The notes under the pieces are model-generated. The model was not told the DNA's origin, did no database searches, and saw only the letters and a program-made list of their open reading frames with translations. DNA of 48,048 bases from a virus, in the IMG/VR virus record IMGVR_UViG_3300050821_003361, positions 1 to 48,048 of that record; one strand, given 5' to 3'. The position numbers were made by a program, and so were the translations under genes. This document shows positions 16,447 through 23,190 of the stretch, piece after piece (the first letter of the stretch is position 1; every line of letters begins with the position of its first letter).

Positions 16447-16484
16447 TTAATCGGCGGTTAATAGGGTATTTAACCGCATATTAA
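16447..16484 (-). promoter_or_regulatory. Tandem TTAA-N7-TTAA operators
   Basis: Two exact sites, 16447-16461 and 16470-16484, centres 23 bp apart (about two helical turns). The upstream one overlaps the -10 hexamer of the promoter at 16468-16496, which would place a bound protein in position to repress. Confidence 0.65.
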
Positions 16485-16496
16485 GCGCCCTGTCAA
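16468..16496 (-). promoter_or_regulatory. Sigma-70-like promoter for the gene at 16183
   Basis: Minus-strand TTGACA (16496-16491), a 17-bp spacer and TTAAAT (16473-16468). The -35 is perfect and the -10 matches 4 of 6. It lies in a 104-bp gap and overlaps a TTAA-N7-TTAA site. Confidence 0.65.
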
Positions 16497-16526
16497 TAGA
16501 TTAGACGTCTAGTTCATCCTTTATTT

Positions 16527-16934
16527 TCAGACGTTTTTGAGCAGACTGTCGATGTAGTCTTTTGGTAGTTCGTGTTCGGTGAATTCGGGTTGAGGATCGA
16601 CTAACGGAATGGCTGGAGGTCGAAGGTCTTCGCCGTTTACTCCAGCGGCGCGGAGAGCGGCCACGAAGGCTTCGTCACTCGGCTTGAGAGTTAAGACTGA
16701 AGAGCCATCGGCTTCTTTCGTCGGGAGGGCCATACTCGCTCGATAGACGACTGAAGTCTGAGGATGCGATTCGCGCTTCATCGCGGCGCGGAGCGCATAG
16801 AAGCGCTGGCGGAGGGCGAAGGCGGTGTCGAAATCGGGCAGTCGGACGACGAGAGTCTCAGCAGCCCCCCGGAGGAGGGCTGCGAGAAGCTCAGGGCCGA
16901 AACTTGCTACAGAGGGTGCTGACTTTCGAGGCAT
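16527..16934 (-). CDS. Hypothetical 135-aa protein
   Basis: Begins MPRKSAPSVASFG at a TAATG junction with the upstream gene. A basic central region (FALRQRFYALRAAMKRE) and a beta segment (SVVYRASMALP) are visible; the C-terminal half is acidic. No domain recognised. It is the last gene before the promoter gap at 16423-16526, so it likely ends one transcription unit; no hairpin terminator is seen there. Confidence 0.65.
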   Translation of the reverse strand: MPRKSAPSVASFGPELLAALLRGAAETLVVRLPDFDTAFALRQRFYALRAAMKRESHPQTSVVYRASMALPTKEADGSSVLTLKPSDEAFVAALRAAGVNGEDLRPPAIPLVDPQPEFTEHELPKDYIDSLLKNV

Positions 16935-17263
16935 TAGAGGGGAATCTCCTCTTCAGGATTCGTATCGTCGGAGGGGATTTTCTGATAGCTCAGAGCTTTC
17001 GGAGCATTGAGCTTGTCCCATCCGTAGCGACGAAGGAATTCGTCCACTACAGGCCCGAGGCTGGAGCCCTTGACGGCTCGGCAGTTGTAGTCGCCGTCGA
17101 GGGAGAATTCGAGCTTCACATCACCTCCGTGCACTCGACCTTTCGCTTGGATGGTAAAGTCGAATTCTGGAAGGTCGCTGTGCTTCAGGCGTTCGCGAAG
17201 ACGTTTGATTTCACGCTTCAGCGCGCCCTCAAACGAAACAATCGCGACAGTGTGTTCTGACAT
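16934..17263 (-). CDS. Hypothetical 109-aa protein
   Basis: Starts MSEHTVAIVSFEG with AAGGAC upstream. The N-terminal helix ALKREIKRLRERLKH is strongly basic, followed by beta strands (FDFTIQAKG, VKLEFSLDGDYNC). The C-terminus EEEIPL is acidic, reminiscent of SSB-type tails but not diagnostic. Its 3' end carries the ribosome site for the next gene (GAGGAG ... TAATG). Function unknown. Confidence 0.65.
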   Translation of the reverse strand: MSEHTVAIVSFEGALKREIKRLRERLKHSDLPEFDFTIQAKGRVHGGDVKLEFSLDGDYNCRAVKGSSLGPVVDEFLRRYGWDKLNAPKALSYQKIPSDDTNPEEEIPL

Positions 17264-17283
17264 GATGAGTGTCCTTCTGGTTG

Positions 17284-17880
17284 CTAAACGGCTTTCAAGA
17301 ATTTGCCACGCGCCGTCTTTTTCGTGGAACGCATACGATCCGAAAGAATGGAGTGAAGCTCAGTCCCCTCGTAGGGAGTGAGGTCGAGGTCTGGCGGAAC
17401 CCGCTCGATCTTCTCGGCTTCGTCGGCCTTAATCAGGGGTTTCCACTGGCGTTCGTAGAATTCCCACTCGTAGTCGTCGGACGTTACGAGAAGCCATTCC
17501 GCTCGAACTGCGTGGTGGTGTGCTGTCTCGTAGTCCATTGCAAGAAGCCGAATGCAGGCGGACTCGAAAGACTCATGACGCACAGGGTATTTGACAATGT
17601 GCGTCATTACCGTCACACTTTTGGCTTCCTTCTTCGGCCGAGAATGAAAGACGTGGGTCTTCGAAAGCGTCAGTCTTTTCATCGGCCAGATTAGAGGGAC
17701 GTGGCGGTCGATGTAGATTCGATTGCCGGTTAGAGAATAGCCTGCGCCGTAAGGCAGGTCGAATTTGTGACTGATGACCTTCTCGCGCTCGACGTCATCC
17801 ATAATTTCAGGATGGCGCGACAAGAATTGCTGGAACTCGTGCTCCGGCAGGAGCTTGTCGTCGAGGAGGGCGGTGCTCAT
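17284..17880 (-). CDS. Conserved hypothetical protein of phages and Rhizobiales (198 aa)
   Basis: The order HKFDLPYGAGYSLTGNRIYIDRHVP, then RHESFE and a YETAHHHAVRAEW helix, then a charged tail with RVPPDLDLTPYEG, resembles a conserved uncharacterised family I recall from rhizobial genomes and their phages. The His/Glu-rich helix pair could bind metal, but no HExxH is present. The start overlaps the upstream stop (ATGA). Function not established. Confidence 0.6.
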   Translation of the reverse strand: MSTALLDDKLLPEHEFQQFLSRHPEIMDDVEREKVISHKFDLPYGAGYSLTGNRIYIDRHVPLIWPMKRLTLSKTHVFHSRPKKEAKSVTVMTHIVKYPVRHESFESACIRLLAMDYETAHHHAVRAEWLLVTSDDYEWEFYERQWKPLIKADEAEKIERVPPDLDLTPYEGTELHSILSDRMRSTKKTARGKFLKAV

Positions 17881-18194
17881 GGCAAGACTGCGTCTTCGAT
17901 CTTCGCGCCCTTCTGCTCGATCAGTTTAATATCCCGGAAGCCGTCGTCCACCAGACGGACGATTTCGATCGTGCCGTCGAGGTTGCGCTGGCACTTGTCT
18001 TCGATCGCGACGCGGAGATCCTTCAGTCTCTCGATCGTCTCGTCGATTCGCTTCACGGCGAGAGCCTTAAGTTCAGACGTATTCTTGATATAGGCGTCGA
18101 TGATCGCCTGCGCCGACTGGGTCGGCTGAGTCTGCGGAACTGAAACCGCAGAGGCTATCGCTTCAGTCACTTGAGCTTCGGTCTGGGCGTCCAT
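17877..18194 (-). CDS. Hypothetical coiled-coil protein (105 aa)
   Basis: N-terminal Thr/Gln-rich region, then a long amphipathic helix (about residues 28-75, AIIDAYIKNTSELKALAVKR and onward) likely to form a coiled coil. Starts at a TAATG junction with the 58-aa gene and overlaps the next gene by ATGA. No homologue recognised. Confidence 0.65.
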   Translation of the reverse strand: MDAQTEAQVTEAIASAVSVPQTQPTQSAQAIIDAYIKNTSELKALAVKRIDETIERLKDLRVAIEDKCQRNLDGTIEIVRLVDDGFRDIKLIEQKGAKIEDAVLP

Positions 18195-18370
18195 TACTTG
18201 CTCCTCTGGCGTTGGACTTTAGACTTTAAGCCTTCGGGTTTCGGGGCGCGGTCGGGGAGTTTTTTCCCTTTGGATGCTTTGTCCCATTCAGCGACGTTGA
18301 CGCCTTGGCGTTCGAGTTCGGCCTTATGTGTGTGGAAGAAGCCGGCTTGCGCTTTGCTCTTGTAGGGCAT
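18194..18370 (-). CDS. Basic 58-aa protein (MPYKSKAQ...FFH type)
   Basis: Lys/Arg/Gln-rich protein starting MPYKSKAQAGFFHTHKAELE with EWDKASKGKKLPDR. Short phage and bacterial proteins beginning MPYxSKAQxxFFH are common and uncharacterised. GGGA precedes the ATG, and the stop overlaps the next start (TAATG). The strong positive charge suggests nucleic-acid contact; inference only. Confidence 0.65.
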   Translation of the reverse strand: MPYKSKAQAGFFHTHKAELERQGVNVAEWDKASKGKKLPDRAPKPEGLKSKVQRQRSK

Positions 18371-18712
18371 CTATTTCCCTTTCCATACGTCGTGCAGTTC
18401 ATGAAGTGTGGGGTCGTTTACTGGTCTTTCTTCCGGTGCTCTTGCGCTGTCCCTTCGGGACGGTTCGTGGGCCGAGGGCCCATCGGAGTCGAGAGCCTTC
18501 GCGATGGCGTTGCAGAGGTCGTTCATTTCGTCCCAGAGGCGATCTAAGACGTGTGCGACGTCTCCTCGCTCGACTGTTGTTCGGTCGAAACTTTCACCAT
18601 GAAGTCCCGAACCCAGCCCTATGTGATAGTCGACTTCAGATAGAGTCGACTCGACTGTCATGATTTGTGGTAAGAGTGCGTTTGCTGTGTCAAGCGTCAG
18701 CTTCGTCGACAT
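18371..18712 (-). CDS. Hypothetical 113-aa protein
   Basis: An N-terminal helical domain (LTLDTANALLPQIMTVESTL) continues through VLDRLWDEMNDLCNAIAKAL, then a Pro/Arg/Ser-rich linker and HELHDVWKGK tail. AGAGGATC lies before the ATG, inside the end of the preceding gene (23-nt overlap). No family recognised. Confidence 0.6.
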   Translation of the reverse strand: MSTKLTLDTANALLPQIMTVESTLSEVDYHIGLGSGLHGESFDRTTVERGDVAHVLDRLWDEMNDLCNAIAKALDSDGPSAHEPSRRDSARAPEERPVNDPTLHELHDVWKGK

Positions 18713-18971
18713 GGCTTTTGATCCTCTTGATGATTTCGGGATAGGGCGCGTAAAAGACCGTATCGCGGATGCCGAAGACGTTCGGGCAGGAGTTCAAGTG
18801 GTTCGCCATGTGGCGCGCGTGGGTCTCTCGGCCGAATTTCCAAACTCGGGACGAGTTCGCGTCGGAGAAGTCTCTAGGTGGATTGACGAAGCCCCGGCCG
18901 TCGGTATAGAGTACGCGGAAAGGGTTTTCGCGGTAGAGAGCCCAAGGCTCAGATGCAACGTATCTTGCCAT
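18690..18971 (-). CDS. Hypothetical 93-aa protein
   Basis: Start at 18971 chosen because GGGAGAACTC and a TAATG overlap with the preceding gene lie there; a longer frame reading into that gene is its shadow. Sequence MARYVASEPWALYREN, then GRETHARHMANHLNSCPNVF and VFYAPYPEIIKRI. His-rich centre with one Cys; no domain recognised. Confidence 0.65.
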   Translation of the reverse strand: MARYVASEPWALYRENPFRVLYTDGRGFVNPPRDFSDANSSRVWKFGRETHARHMANHLNSCPNVFGIRDTVFYAPYPEIIKRIKSHVDEADA

Positions 18972-19384
18972 TAGAGTTCTCCCAGTTGTGGGCCACCATT
19001 TGGCGCACGCTTCGGCTTCGCTGAGAAGAATTCGGTCTTTGGACTCGGCGAGACTGGAGGCATGGCTTGCGACGCAAGGTTTTTCGCCTGGCGCGGAGGA
19101 GGCGGAGGATTCCACATCGACTGCGCCTTCATTCGTGGCATGTCGGGTGTTGACATTCGGCCGTTGACTGGCCGCCCCGGTTCGACCTTCGGCGTGTTCA
19201 CGAAGGGGTCCGCGATTACTTTGATCTTGCTGTGGACGAGCTTCTCCCAGGACCATTTGTTCGCGAGAAGCAGCTCATTTGCTTTTCTGACGGCGGATAG
19301 AGCTTCGCCGTCGTTGGATGAGCTAGTCATATTCATCAGTTTGATGAGTAGCTCTTGCTTCGGGAGGGGGGTTTCGTCAGACAT
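18971..19384 (-). CDS. DUF2786-like small-domain protein, ends GPQLGEL
   Basis: 137 aa. Residues about 8-50 (ELLIKLMNMTSSSNDGEALS followed by AVRKANELLLANKWSWEKLV) resemble the DUF2786 helical domain that recurs in phage proteins. The rest is a Pro-rich disordered linker (WNPPPPP) ending GGPQLGEL, one of the seven related C-termini. The ribosome site of the next gene is in its final codons. Role unknown. Confidence 0.65.
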   Translation of the reverse strand: MSDETPLPKQELLIKLMNMTSSSNDGEALSAVRKANELLLANKWSWEKLVHSKIKVIADPFVNTPKVEPGRPVNGRMSTPDMPRMKAQSMWNPPPPPRQAKNLASQAMPPVSPSPKTEFFSAKPKRAPNGGPQLGEL

Positions 19385-19385
19385 T

Positions 19386-20051
19386 TCAGCACCCGGCGCC
19401 GCTTTGGTCGGTCAGGTAGCCTCCGAATTGTTTCTTCTCACCTGGCGTAAAGTCCATATCGCCAGAGAGGCGTTTCTTGCCGAGCAGACGGCCAGCTTCG
19501 GGCAAGAGTTTCTGCTGGACGCCGATGGCGTTCGAGTCGTTTGCGCCGAGTAGTCTGGCTTGCCTCGAGTTGTTGAAATCCGCTCCGAGGAACGTGACGT
19601 GCCAGTCCTTCGCTCGGCACCAGTCGAGGATGCCAGCGGCCTGCGCGGATGAAGTGTGGCTCATATTCTCATGGCCGTCGGTGACGATGACGATCGAGCA
19701 AGTCGGTGGATCAAGGTCGCGCAAATGCTGGCCCATCAGGAGGATTGCGTCGTAGAGCGGTGTTCCGCCCCAGGTCGAGCCGAGAGGCTCTTCGGTGAAC
19801 TTCTTCCATCCGGAGAGAAGCCCGTCCCGCTGGAGCATTTGGATGTCGCCGCCGGCAAAGACGGAGACTATTCCGTGTGGGTCGGCGTGGGCGGCGCGGA
19901 GAGTCGAGGTGAAGTTGTCTAGTGCGGCAAGAGTGTCCCACCACTTCGACTGCATAGAGCCGCTGCCGTCGATTAAGAAGTAGTCTAGGCTTGTAGCAAG
20001 AAGCTTTGTGCTTCTGTTGGCGAGCTGCATGGTTGTCATGGCTAGATTCAT
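19386..20051 (-). CDS. von Willebrand factor A (vWA) domain protein
   Basis: 221 aa, nearly all one vWA domain: DYFLIDGSGSM gives the DxSxS metal-ion-dependent adhesion site, GGTPL the Thr, and IVIVTDGHEN the second Asp, so the MIDAS is complete. There is no signal peptide, so it is presumably cytoplasmic. vWA proteins usually mediate protein assembly, often with MoxR-type ATPases, but none is adjacent; the nearest ATPase is the Sak4-like protein. Start at an ATGA overlap with the 41-aa gene. A free-standing vWA protein in a phage early operon is uncommon. Confidence 0.85.
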   Translation of the reverse strand: MNLAMTTMQLANRSTKLLATSLDYFLIDGSGSMQSKWWDTLAALDNFTSTLRAAHADPHGIVSVFAGGDIQMLQRDGLLSGWKKFTEEPLGSTWGGTPLYDAILLMGQHLRDLDPPTCSIVIVTDGHENMSHTSSAQAAGILDWCRAKDWHVTFLGADFNNSRQARLLGANDSNAIGVQQKLLPEAGRLLGKKRLSGDMDFTPGEKKQFGGYLTDQSGAGC

Positions 20052-20173
20052 TTGCTATAGAAGCCGTCGATGAACGATTTGGCTTCGGCTTCAGTTTTGA
20101 AATCTTTTTGGAAGGCTTCGATCCAAAAACAATCGAAGGCTTTTTCTTCGATTTTGAACCCTCGATACCACAT
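20048..20173 (-). CDS. 41-aa hypothetical protein
   Basis: MWYRGFKIEEKAFDCFWIEA, then KDFKTEAEAKSFIDGFYSK. The start is in a TAATG junction with GAGGA upstream inside the preceding gene, and the stop overlaps the vWA gene by ATGA. The pattern (aromatic strand, then a KTEAEAKSFID helix) is common in small phage proteins and looks like a folded mini-domain. A longer frame in the same register is a shadow. Confidence 0.65.
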   Translation of the reverse strand: MWYRGFKIEEKAFDCFWIEAFQKDFKTEAEAKSFIDGFYSK

Positions 20174-20583
20174 TAGAGATCCTCTATTGCCGGGCCCTCT
20201 TTGGCGACGGCGGTTGCAGATGACGTCTTCGGTTGGGTGGCGTATTTGCGCTGGAGAGTCCGGCGCCATTCGTCTTCGTTTGCGAATTGGGGCTTCGACT
20301 CTTGCGGCAGACTGTCGAAACAGACGAAGCAAGCGGGCTGTTGGCGCACTTGGAGCATCGAGAGGCCGACGGCAAAGCCGTCTTTGATTGTGGTTGCCGG
20401 AACGAGCCGTCTGATGCGGCGGGTCGGATGGATTTGCACTTCGAAGATGTCGGAAGTGGTGGATTCGGAATTGCATCGAAGACAGTGGGTTGTCTTTCGG
20501 TGCATCAGATAGGAATCGAGCAAGAATTCAGCCGCTTGTGGCTCGGAATTCGTGCGGATGATGGCGTAGGGGGCGTCGGTCAT
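20173..20583 (-). CDS. Zinc-ribbon-like protein (two CxxC pairs), ends GPAIEDL
   Basis: 136 aa. HCLRC and CFVC pairs about 50 residues apart could chelate zinc. Between them lie a basic stretch (HPTRRIRRLVP) and DGFAVGLSML. C-terminal GPAIEDL belongs to the shared motif set. GAGGTGG lies upstream, and the ATG overlaps the previous stop. Possibly DNA- or RNA-binding; unproven. Confidence 0.65.
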   Translation of the reverse strand: MTDAPYAIIRTNSEPQAAEFLLDSYLMHRKTTHCLRCNSESTTSDIFEVQIHPTRRIRRLVPATTIKDGFAVGLSMLQVRQQPACFVCFDSLPQESKPQFANEDEWRRTLQRKYATQPKTSSATAVAKEGPAIEDL

Positions 20584-20810
20584 GATACCACCTCAAGAGC
20601 TGTGAGGAAGTCAGCAGAGTCGGTGTGGGCTGCGGCCATTGCGTCGTATTGACGTTCTTCTATTTTCGTTATGGCGAGTCCTTTTGCTTTATCGGTGTTT
20701 TCCTTCGCTTTCGAGCGATGCCATGAGAGCATCTCTTCGATTGCGAATTTCGCCCCGGCGACCATAGATGGGTCTGTAACTCGGAGGCTAAAGTTTACAG
20801 CTAAGGGCAT
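20580..20810 (-). CDS. Hypothetical 76-aa protein, first gene of the main leftward operon
   Basis: MPLAVNFSLRVTDPSMV, then helices with HRSKAKENTDKAKGLAITKIEERQYDAM and a hydrophobic end. No domain recognised. It heads a tightly packed operon running to about 16.5 kb. The upstream region (20811-21060) holds several inverted repeats and is probably its leader. Confidence 0.65.
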   Translation of the reverse strand: MPLAVNFSLRVTDPSMVAGAKFAIEEMLSWHRSKAKENTDKAKGLAITKIEERQYDAMAAAHTDSADFLTALEVVS

Positions 20811-20900
20811 TGTGGTTCACTCTTTCTCGGCCGAAGGCCGGTGATGAAAAGAGGGCGCGCGATAAGCGATACGAGATTCCCGCGTATTGGGTGGAGGATT

Positions 20901-20966
20901 GAGGGCGGGATTGCAAGACGGTAGTAGGAGGAAGTTGATGTGTGTTAATGTCCTTCTCCCGCCCTC
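20901..20966. repeat. Perfect 10-bp inverted repeat, 46-bp loop
   Basis: GAGGGCGGGA at 20901-20910 is the exact reverse complement of TCCCGCCCTC at 20957-20966. The loop contains a plus-strand GGAGGA-ATG pair. It could be an RNA switch or a protein-binding dyad. Confidence 0.5.
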
Positions 20967-20988
20967 GGTTCCTATCAGCGGGCTTTAA
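20938..20988 (+). CDS. Possible 16-aa leader peptide
   Basis: GGAGGA at 20927-20932, 5 nt before ATG; peptide MCVNVLLPPSVPISGL. It runs opposite to the main leftward operon, and no gene follows closely on the plus strand. The ribosome site is good but the context is weak. Confidence 0.2.
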   Translation: MCVNVLLPPSVPISGL

Positions 20989-21427
20989 GAGTCCCGCGCA
21001 TGGCACCTCCATTGTGGACGTGAAGTGGATCGCTTGCGAGGCAAGACTAGCATGACCAGTTGGGGCAGTCAATATGGGTATTATCAACTTTTCGTGATGG
21101 TGCGGTGCAACATGGCCGATCCAGCGGCGGATTTTTTCGCCGTGGTCTGTAGGATGCCGTTTATTCAGGGAAGGATCGCGCAACAACGCGTTGGCAACGC
21201 ATTCCGGTAGGGTAGTAGCCTACTGCGATTGCGTTTATCAGCGGGCAAGAAAAGCCATGAGTCGGCGATGAAACGATATGAGATGGAATATCACAAGATG
21301 AGTCTATGATGCAACGAAAGATAACGTCTTGCTATCCGTTTGAAGCCACGATGTGAGCAAATATCGGCTTCATGAAGGCTACAGAGTGCAGGATTCCCGA
21401 CCGACCCCTACCTACCGGCTGTTTTCA

Positions 21428-21454
21428 GGGCGCTTAATGGTCTGTTAAGCGCCC
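21428..21454. promoter_or_regulatory. Perfect palindromic TTAA-N7-TTAA operator
   Basis: Arms GGGCGCTTAA and TTAAGCGCCC are exact reverse complements around a 7-bp centre. It is the most symmetric member of the six-site family and lies in the gene-free divergence region. Confidence 0.65.
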
Positions 21455-21644
21455 CCTTAATTGGGACGTCTGGGCGTCTAAAGACGTCAGTCTCTTGACG
21501 TCAGTATACCTCTCTTCAGACCTCTATATTTTTTTTTCTTATACACATATATAAATAGGGTATGACGTCGATAGCAGGAGGTCAAGAGGGCGCGGTCATT
21601 CTGTCAGTAAATGGGGTGGGATATGTAGCCAGATATGGCCGTCA

Positions 21645-21764
21645 GGCTAGAAACGCATATTCCTGCACTCATGATGGCTTCATCATGGCGTCTTCTGATG
21701 ACATTCGGCTAGACGTTGCGTATATCTGCTAGGATTACGTCTTTTATGCCGATATTCGGCTAGA
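21645..21764 (+). repeat. Three GGCTAGA direct repeats
   Basis: GGCTAGA at 21645-21651, 21707-21713 and 21758-21764; the last two share the longer ATTCGGCTAGA and are followed within 10 bp by CGT-containing words. Iteron-like. Confidence 0.35.
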
Positions 21765-21820
21765 TTTCACGTCTTGGCATGAATCTTGCGTTTGGACTTC
21801 GGCTTGCGATTTGGGAATAG

Positions 21821-21847
21821 AAAAAGCCCCGGACGATTGCCGGGGCT
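21821..21847 (-). terminator. Rho-independent terminator after the gene at 21867
   Basis: On the minus strand AGCCCCGG-7 nt-CCGGGGCT is followed by TTTTCT, about 20 nt after the stop codon. Confidence 0.9.
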
Positions 21848-21866
21848 GATTTAGTGTGTTCGGGGA

Positions 21867-22112
21867 TTATAGGTCGCTAATCGTCGGCCCTTTTGGTATG
21901 GCATCGGCTTCGGCCAGTAGTTTCGCTTTGAACTCGTCACTGACTGGCCGGCAAGTCGATACGTTTGAACCATAGCGAAGTGCGCCGTTGACGCCTAAGA
22001 AGTAGAATCCGGCTTTTGTGCGAGAAAGGACGCGATAGTGCGTTGTCGTCTTCACAAAAAGTTCACCGCGCGCCGTCAAAGCCGCTTCGAAGCGTTCCAT
22101 TAGGGTTTTCAT
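21867..22112 (-). CDS. Hypothetical 81-aa protein ending GPTISDL
   Basis: ACGAGGAA precedes ATG 22112. Sequence begins MKTLMERFEAALTARGELFV, with beta-rich TTHYRVLSRTKAGFYFLGVN; a small alpha/beta domain not assigned to a family. C-terminal GPTISDL matches the shared motif although a terminator, not another gene, follows, so no ribosome-site constraint explains it. It is a stand-alone transcription unit or depends on read-through from 22805. Confidence 0.7.
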   Translation of the reverse strand: MKTLMERFEAALTARGELFVKTTTHYRVLSRTKAGFYFLGVNGALRYGSNVSTCRPVSDEFKAKLLAEADAIPKGPTISDL

Positions 22113-22143
22113 GGCTATTCCTCGTTGATGAGTCGAGTCAGAG

Positions 22144-22170
22144 AAAAAGCGGGGGATATTCTCCCCCGCT
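22144..22170 (-). terminator. Rho-independent terminator after the gene at 22182
   Basis: Minus strand AGCGGGGGA-GAATA-TCCCCCGCT followed by TTTTCTC, about 12 nt after the stop codon. Confidence 0.9.
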
Positions 22171-22181
22171 CAATCGGCGAA

Positions 22182-22805
22182 TTACAGGTCGGATGCCTGC
22201 GGCTCATTCCCGCCGGTCAGTTCGTTATACTTGGCCTTGACGGCCGTGTTGTACAACGCATAAGTTCCGTACAGCACTTCCCGTTTGCCGTTCGGGTCTT
22301 GCTTGTTCTGCGCGTTGATCTTGATCTTCGCCGCGCCGTCGGCCAGCTTCGCGACGAATTCATCTCGAGGCTTGTGTGTAACGGCGTGCAACGCGTCAGC
22401 AAGTTTCTCTTTGTCGAAGCGGGCGCCGATTCCGCCGACGCGCTCTTCGCCCCACTTGCCGAGATCGAGATCGTCGAACCAGGATTTGACTCCTGCGATG
22501 ATCGCAGCTGAGTCAGTAACGGGCTCTTCCCCGTTCATTTGCGTATTCACGATGTTTCCGGCTTTCGTCAGTCCGCCGAAGATCGCCAGCATGGTTTCAG
22601 GGTTCCCGGCTTCGGTGCCGATCTGGTAGACGAACGAGACTCCGCTCGCTACCCGAGCCGCTTTGTCCGCGCCGTCGCCCAAAAGAACGTAGCGAAAGCC
22701 GGTCGCCTTGGTCTCATCCGTGGTTTCCGCGCCAGCCGAGTCAATCCATTGCCTATCGGCAACGGTTCGGCGCTTGCTGGTCGGGTTTTGGTCTGTGTTT
22801 GACAT
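22182..22805 (-). CDS. Hypothetical 207-aa protein ending EPQASDL, monocistronic
   Basis: Soluble alpha/beta protein: an N-terminal charged linker, then FRYVLLGDGADKAARVASGV, a Gly-rich TMLAIFGGLTKAGNIVNTQM stretch, a helical ALHAVTHKPRDEFVAKLADG segment, and YGTYALYNTAVKAKYNEL. I do not recognise the family. It is the first leftward gene from the divergent region and has its own strong terminator and a structured leader, suggesting independently and perhaps strongly expressed early protein. C-terminal EPQASDL belongs to the shared motif set. GGAG lies 10 nt before the ATG. Confidence 0.75.
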   Translation of the reverse strand: MSNTDQNPTSKRRTVADRQWIDSAGAETTDETKATGFRYVLLGDGADKAARVASGVSFVYQIGTEAGNPETMLAIFGGLTKAGNIVNTQMNGEEPVTDSAAIIAGVKSWFDDLDLGKWGEERVGGIGARFDKEKLADALHAVTHKPRDEFVAKLADGAAKIKINAQNKQDPNGKREVLYGTYALYNTAVKAKYNELTGGNEPQASDL

Positions 22806-22873
22806 GATGAAAAACTCCGATTTTGAAACCGGCGGTTCGCCGGGCGATAGCCGGGATTGGCTACCGTGAATGC

Positions 22874-22902
22874 AAGATGCGCTCGCTCAAGGCAAGAGTC
22901 AA
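22874..22902 (-). promoter_or_regulatory. Weak sigma-70-like promoter for the gene at 22182-22805
   Basis: Minus-strand TTGACT (22902-22897), 17-bp spacer, CATCTT (22879-22874). The -35 is good; the -10 matches only 3 of 6. Confidence 0.3.
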
Positions 22903-22971
22903 CCAGGGCGGGGCAAGAATTAAAACATTAAATTTAGTGAGTCCGGCGGCAAGTTGGCACGACTCTTGTCT
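22890..22971. repeat. Inverted repeat flanking an AT-rich core
   Basis: AGGCAAGAGTC at 22890-22900 and GACTCTTGTCT at 22961-22971 are reverse complements at 10 of 11 positions. A related AGGCAAGACTA is at 21039-21049. It sits between divergent transcription units. Confidence 0.45.
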
Positions 22972-23190
22972 GGCGATAACCGCGCCGAGAGTCGCGGCGT
23001 CGTGGTAAGCGCCCTTGTCTCCAGCCGGACGTCGCTAGTCGAGTCGCGCCAGTCGTCAGCCTTTGCCGCTGCGCGGCACGTCCCCCCACTGGTGCCGAGC
23101 TCGCCTCAATCGCCTATCCACTCACCGGGCGTTTCAGGAATTCACGGAATTAAGCGCTCCATCTATCAGACCGACTACTCCCGGAGAAGA

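Larger units (their letters stand above)
20811..21186. other. Gene-poor leader region with inverted repeats
   Basis: No convincing gene except a possible 16-aa peptide. Hairpin-forming sequences: CGGCC/GGCCG near 20828-20840; 10-bp arms GAGGGCGGGA (20901-20910) and TCCCGCCCTC (20957-20966); GCGGG/CCCGC at about 20979-20997. On the minus strand this would be a structured 5' leader for the operon starting at 20810. No confident promoter was identified. Confidence 0.4.
21187..21866. other. Gene-free region, candidate replication origin/regulatory region
   Basis: 680 bp with no credible gene. It holds a perfect palindromic TTAA-N7-TTAA site (21428-21454), a dense cluster of GACGTC/ACGTC words (21466-21505 and several singles to 21775), an AT-rich stretch with nine consecutive T (about 21520-21560), and three GGCTAGA repeats at 21645, 21707 and 21758. 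This mix of AT-rich DNA and iteron-like repeats at the divergence point of transcription suits an origin; inference only. Confidence 0.45.

Noticed and set aside
20788-21186. 132-codon minus-strand open frame
   Set aside because: It overlaps the start of the gene at 20580-20810, has no ribosome site, odd composition, and runs through the inverted repeats; treated as noncoding leader.
21025-21210. 61-codon GTG-started plus-strand frame
   Set aside because: No Shine-Dalgarno, and it lies in the control region opposite the early operon.
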